Part shown: positions 61,501 to 64,000 of the stretch, in pieces
Layout: every line of letters starts with the position of its first letter
How positions within the stretch are numbered: the first letter of the stretch is position 1
From: Antedon bifida
Taxonomy: Eukaryota > Echinodermata > Crinoidea > Comatulida > Antedonidae
Reading direction: 5' to 3'
Assembly: GCA_963402885.1 (NCBI GenBank)
Contig: OY727098.1
Location: 28,062,417 to 28,126,416 of the forward strand
Length of the DNA stretch: 64,000 bases
Program-made: the position numbers and the translations under genes
Notes under the pieces: generated by a model
Database searches by the model: none
Seen by the model: only the letters and a program-made list of their open reading frames with translations
Told to the model about the DNA's origin: nothing

Positions 61501-61702
61501 GAATATCTCTTAAATTTTCAGGTGGCGCTGTGAAAATCAATACAACAACATTAATAATAAAAGAAAAGTAAACACATTGATTATATTTTTTACAAAATGT
61601 ATACAACTTACTTGTTAGGCCATTAAGATGGCCAGTCAGCTTAACATTGTCAACTGTTTTCATATCAGATTGATTTATCACTTCATTTCTCGACACAACC
61701 AT
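49567..61702 (-). CDS. RICTOR: Rapamycin-insensitive companion of mTOR (RICTOR), 28 coding exons
   Basis: Exons: 61612-61702, 61430-61527, 60616-60873, 59892-60018, 59217-59386, 58892-58959, 58611-58678, 58192-58274, 57853-57940, 57397-57554, 57206-57286, 56765-56865, 56455-56626, 56107-56193, 55935-55981, 55549-55699, 55035-55252, 54750-54876, 54341-54582, 53781-54057, 53540-53632, 53300-53406, 51596-52795, 51167-51311, 50622-50931, 50041-50293, 49800-49938, 49567-49626; 1,672 residues (human 1,708). RICTOR is the defining scaffold of mTORC2, which phosphorylates AKT, SGK and PKC. Conserved helical-repeat segments include CLRALRYLLRNS, DYKRDGLARVIL, NWGMELLV, IDEACEDEANLHSL, HLYGQLVQHKGG, GSSNWGLKLL and CFNVLGLLAKTKQG. 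The large exon 23 is Ser-rich and disordered, with RRVKTMPS near residue 1,150, close to the human T1135 AGC-kinase site. HLRQYCFRC plus a later Cys fit the C-terminal zinc site. RRFIQELFQEVKF ends the conserved region. Confidence 0.97.
56942..57060. repeat. 27-bp tandem repeat, 4 copies, RICTOR intron 11
   Basis: Unit ATTAGGCAAGACATGAGTTG then TATAAGT, four copies with small indels. Confidence 0.9.
59398..59617. repeat. Short tandem repeats in RICTOR intron 4
   Basis: A 24-bp unit (GATAATAAATACAATTGACA then CTGA), about 2.5 copies, lies at 59398-59462 just inside the exon 5 acceptor. A 13-bp unit (GATGTATGAAAAA), about five copies, lies at 59545-59617. Confidence 0.9.
59633..59783. mobile_element. 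Palindromic MITE (family M2) in RICTOR intron 4
   Basis: 151 bases with long inverted arms: GGTTTCCACTAGGACGCAAC on the left and GTTACGTCCTAGTGGGAACT on the right, with further GCAACGCAAGGACG / CGTCCTTGCG pairing. Nothing coding. Ends AAGC..GCTT. Confidence 0.85.
60482..60600. repeat. 16-bp tandem repeat, about 7 copies, beside the RICTOR exon 3 donor
   Basis: Unit TATATAACAGCTACTG repeated up to about 15 bases from the splice donor at 60615. Confidence 0.92.
60950..61240 (-). mobile_element. Fragment related to Helentron family B in RICTOR intron 2
   Basis: TACAGTGTAGAATAGGTGAA then ATTACAAGACG is the inverse of the family B internal segment ending in TAATTTCACCTA..CTACACTGTA. A GTTATCCGCA..TTGC.GATAAC hairpin near 61194-61220 resembles the B 5' end. 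A diverged or deleted copy in opposite orientation is the best reading. Confidence 0.5.
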
Positions 61703-64000
61703 TTTAAAATGCTTACATGTACATGCTACAGCTGCAATACATTTATGGTATTTGTAACAGTGTTGTATTTAAACAAAATACAAACGGTACTAAGGTGGCA
61801 AATCGTCAGACTGACTCTAATCGTTAACGTTATAGTGGTGTCCTCTCTGGCTACACTCCACTTTTACAAAAATGCCGACAGAAGGTAGAGTCACAGACAG
61901 CAATGTGATTACTAGGTAATGAATTTTCCTTGATGCAACCTGCCAAGTTGTTCTGGTTTGTGCTAATCCATCCAGCTGCTTTGCAAGGGCTTTCTTTACT
62001 AGTTCCTATATTTATAAACCCACTGGATAATACTAAATACTAGACCATGACTAAACTAATGAGATATCAATCTTGTCAGAGTAACTCTATTTAATGAACT
62101 TTGTACTGGGATGGGACAACTATAAATCTATTCTTTCTAAACTACATAATAATCATTGTCAATATTTGTCAATCTTAAAATATCCTGAACTCTGAATATC
62201 AGTAAGATCATGAAAATGGAGGGCATTGCTGCATTGATCAGATAATCATTCTTAGGTCATATAACAGCAAAAGTTATAACACCTATAAATGTACAGACGT
62301 ATCTTTGCAATTTGATAGGTTGAATTTCTATTTTGGATTACTTTCTCCAAATTGCAATTGTTTTTTGAGATTTTTGTGTGACAAGCTAGGCTTGATGCGT
62401 GGCAGAAAATCAATCTATAGAGTGCACTATCTATAACAAGCTAGGCTTGATGCGTGGTGGAAAACCAATCTATAGAGTGCGCTATCTATAACAAGCTAGG
62501 CTTGATGCGTGGTGGAAAACCAATCTATAGAGTGCGCTATCTATAACAAGCTAGGCTTGATGCGTGGTGGAAAACCAACCTATAGAGTGCGCTATCTATA
62601 ACAAGCTAGGCTTGATGCGTGGTGGAAAACCAACCTATAGAGTGCGCTATCTATAACAAGCTAGGCTTGATGCGTGGTGGAAAACCAACCTATAGTATGC
62701 GCTATCTATAACTGCTATGCCACACAGCCAAATTCTTATTGGCAATCCTATTCAATAGATGAAATTCAATCTACTTAAATTAAATTTAAAAAAAAAATTA
62801 TAATTTTTAATTTAGCTTTTATTCTTAGAGATTGAATGAATTACTTTGTATCCACTACTAAACGAATTGCTGGGAATACCTGAACCAAATCATCTGATTT
62901 CCTGTTTTTATACAAATAAAGGTGCTTCACTCTTCCTGTTATTAGGCGGCTCTGGTGGGAATCCTGATAGTCACTTCATTAGCACACAAATTATATTGGT
63001 TAAAGATTTACTAAAATTATGCTTTGTAATTACACACAAAATAGTAAACTAATAGCTTTGCAATTTAATATAGGTGTATAAATAAACTAATCAAATACAG
63101 AAAATCCCACTACTACTCTATCAATTCCATTGGTTGTTTATTGGGTAATACAAAGTAAATAAAGTAATTATTAAACTAAATATAATGTAAATGTGCACTA
63201 TTATATGAGCTAAAAAACATGACGCCAAAGCTATGGAAGAAAATCTCTAAAATATCCGTCTTTGGTAAAATGTTGATTGAAATTTGGGTTTTAAAACTAA
63301 ACACCATGCCAGCAGCGAAAGTAAAGTTTTGTCCTTTTTGTGGAAAACAAATCAATTTTTGCACATACAATTGTCAATGGTTCAAATAAATTCTTACAAT
63401 TTCATTTAATGATTTTTATCATGCAACTCATTCCAAATATCTCTACAAAAAAAATCCCTCTTGGCAAATGCTGAGTAAAAATGATGGTTAGTAAAGTTGG
63501 CCTAACCCTTGTACTTAACAAAGTCAACGACTGAAATAAGTCGGCAGTCCAAATGATCAGAAACCGATAAAATTGTGCAGTGATTTTGTTGGCAGATATA
63601 CAAACAATGAAATAGAAGGGTAGAAGATTGCAAAGCCGTTTTTTTAAATCAAGAACCATTTTGCAAATCAGTAGTAGGCAAACTATATAGGCATAAGTAC
63701 ATTTATATTAGTATTTAAATTGTGTATTTCTGTTCATAAATGAAACAATAAATATATGCCGTACTACCATATGAATGAGTATACACAATCTGTTAATTAG
63801 GAGTGTGTTGTTGAAATGAAGGAAACTGGACAATCGATATAATAAATAATTAATATCATTCAAATATAAAACTCACAAAAAAATTATTAAATGTAGGCCG
63901 TAGTTCTACAAAAATAAGGAGTACCGAGCAAGATATAGCTAAGCACCGCCCTTGTTTTTTAGGTTAGGACCAAAGTCAAAAGCCTCATTTAACTGGTCGC
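61703..64000. other. Upstream region of RICTOR
   Basis: Holds the RICTOR promoter (not localised) and the 55-bp tandem repeat below. Apart from a 27-codon Cys-containing frame at 63306-63389, nothing gene-like is seen to the window end. Confidence 0.5.
62382..62712. repeat. 55-bp tandem repeat, 6 copies
   Basis: Unit begins CAAGCTAGGCTTGATGCGTG and ends GAGTGCGCTATCTATAA. Six copies with 0-3 substitutions each. Confidence 0.97.

Overview
The window is animal nuclear DNA. It is AT-rich, with short exons, GT..AG introns, a ribosomal-protein gene whose first coding exon is only the start codon, and many introns carrying tandem repeats and small transposons. Gene content (RICTOR, a FREM1-type matrix protein, CDC20, GPX7/8, SPTLC1, FBXO4, RPL37, ARMC7) is that of a bilaterian. 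Gene order and the frequent AGGCCTAGGCCT-type low-complexity DNA suggest a marine invertebrate deuterostome, perhaps an echinoderm; this is inference and no species is claimed.

Layout. 0-13.2 kb is gene-dense: ARMC7 (+), RPL37 (-), FBXO4 (+) and SPTLC1 (-), alternating tail-to-tail and head-to-head. 13.3-18.7 kb is one 5.4-kb non-autonomous element with long terminal inverted repeats. It contains an internal 1.77-kb duplication, and each copy carries a tRNA-headed SINE and a second tRNA-like Pol III unit. 19.3-25.9 kb holds a GPX7/8-type ER peroxidase (-) head-to-head with CDC20 (+), which has a CDE/CHR + CCAAT-like cell-cycle promoter between them. 26.6-35.5 kb is a complete FREM1-type gene (-): signal peptide, 12 CSPG repeats, Calx-beta, Cys-rich linker, C-type lectin. 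36.6-46.3 kb is a block of Helitron/Helentron-type elements that parses as five copies nested inside one another plus one copy of a second family. 49.6-61.7 kb is a complete 28-coding-exon RICTOR (-). The flanks 46.3-49.6 and 61.7-64.0 kb show no convincing genes.

All eight gene models were assembled by hand from splice sites, reading-frame continuity and resemblance to known families. Each gives an intact reading frame of about the family's usual length. The genes are mostly unrelated housekeeping functions and do not form one pathway; RICTOR (mTORC2), CDC20 (APC/C) and FBXO4 (SCF) are growth and cell-cycle regulators. Several neighbours (RPL37, FBXO4, RICTOR; and the GPX-CDC20 pair) are also linked in vertebrates, which points to ancient linkage.

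The most unusual signals are the balanced nested Helentron block, tandem repeats that include splice donors in SPTLC1 and FREM1, and the duplicated TIR element next to the SPTLC1 promoter.
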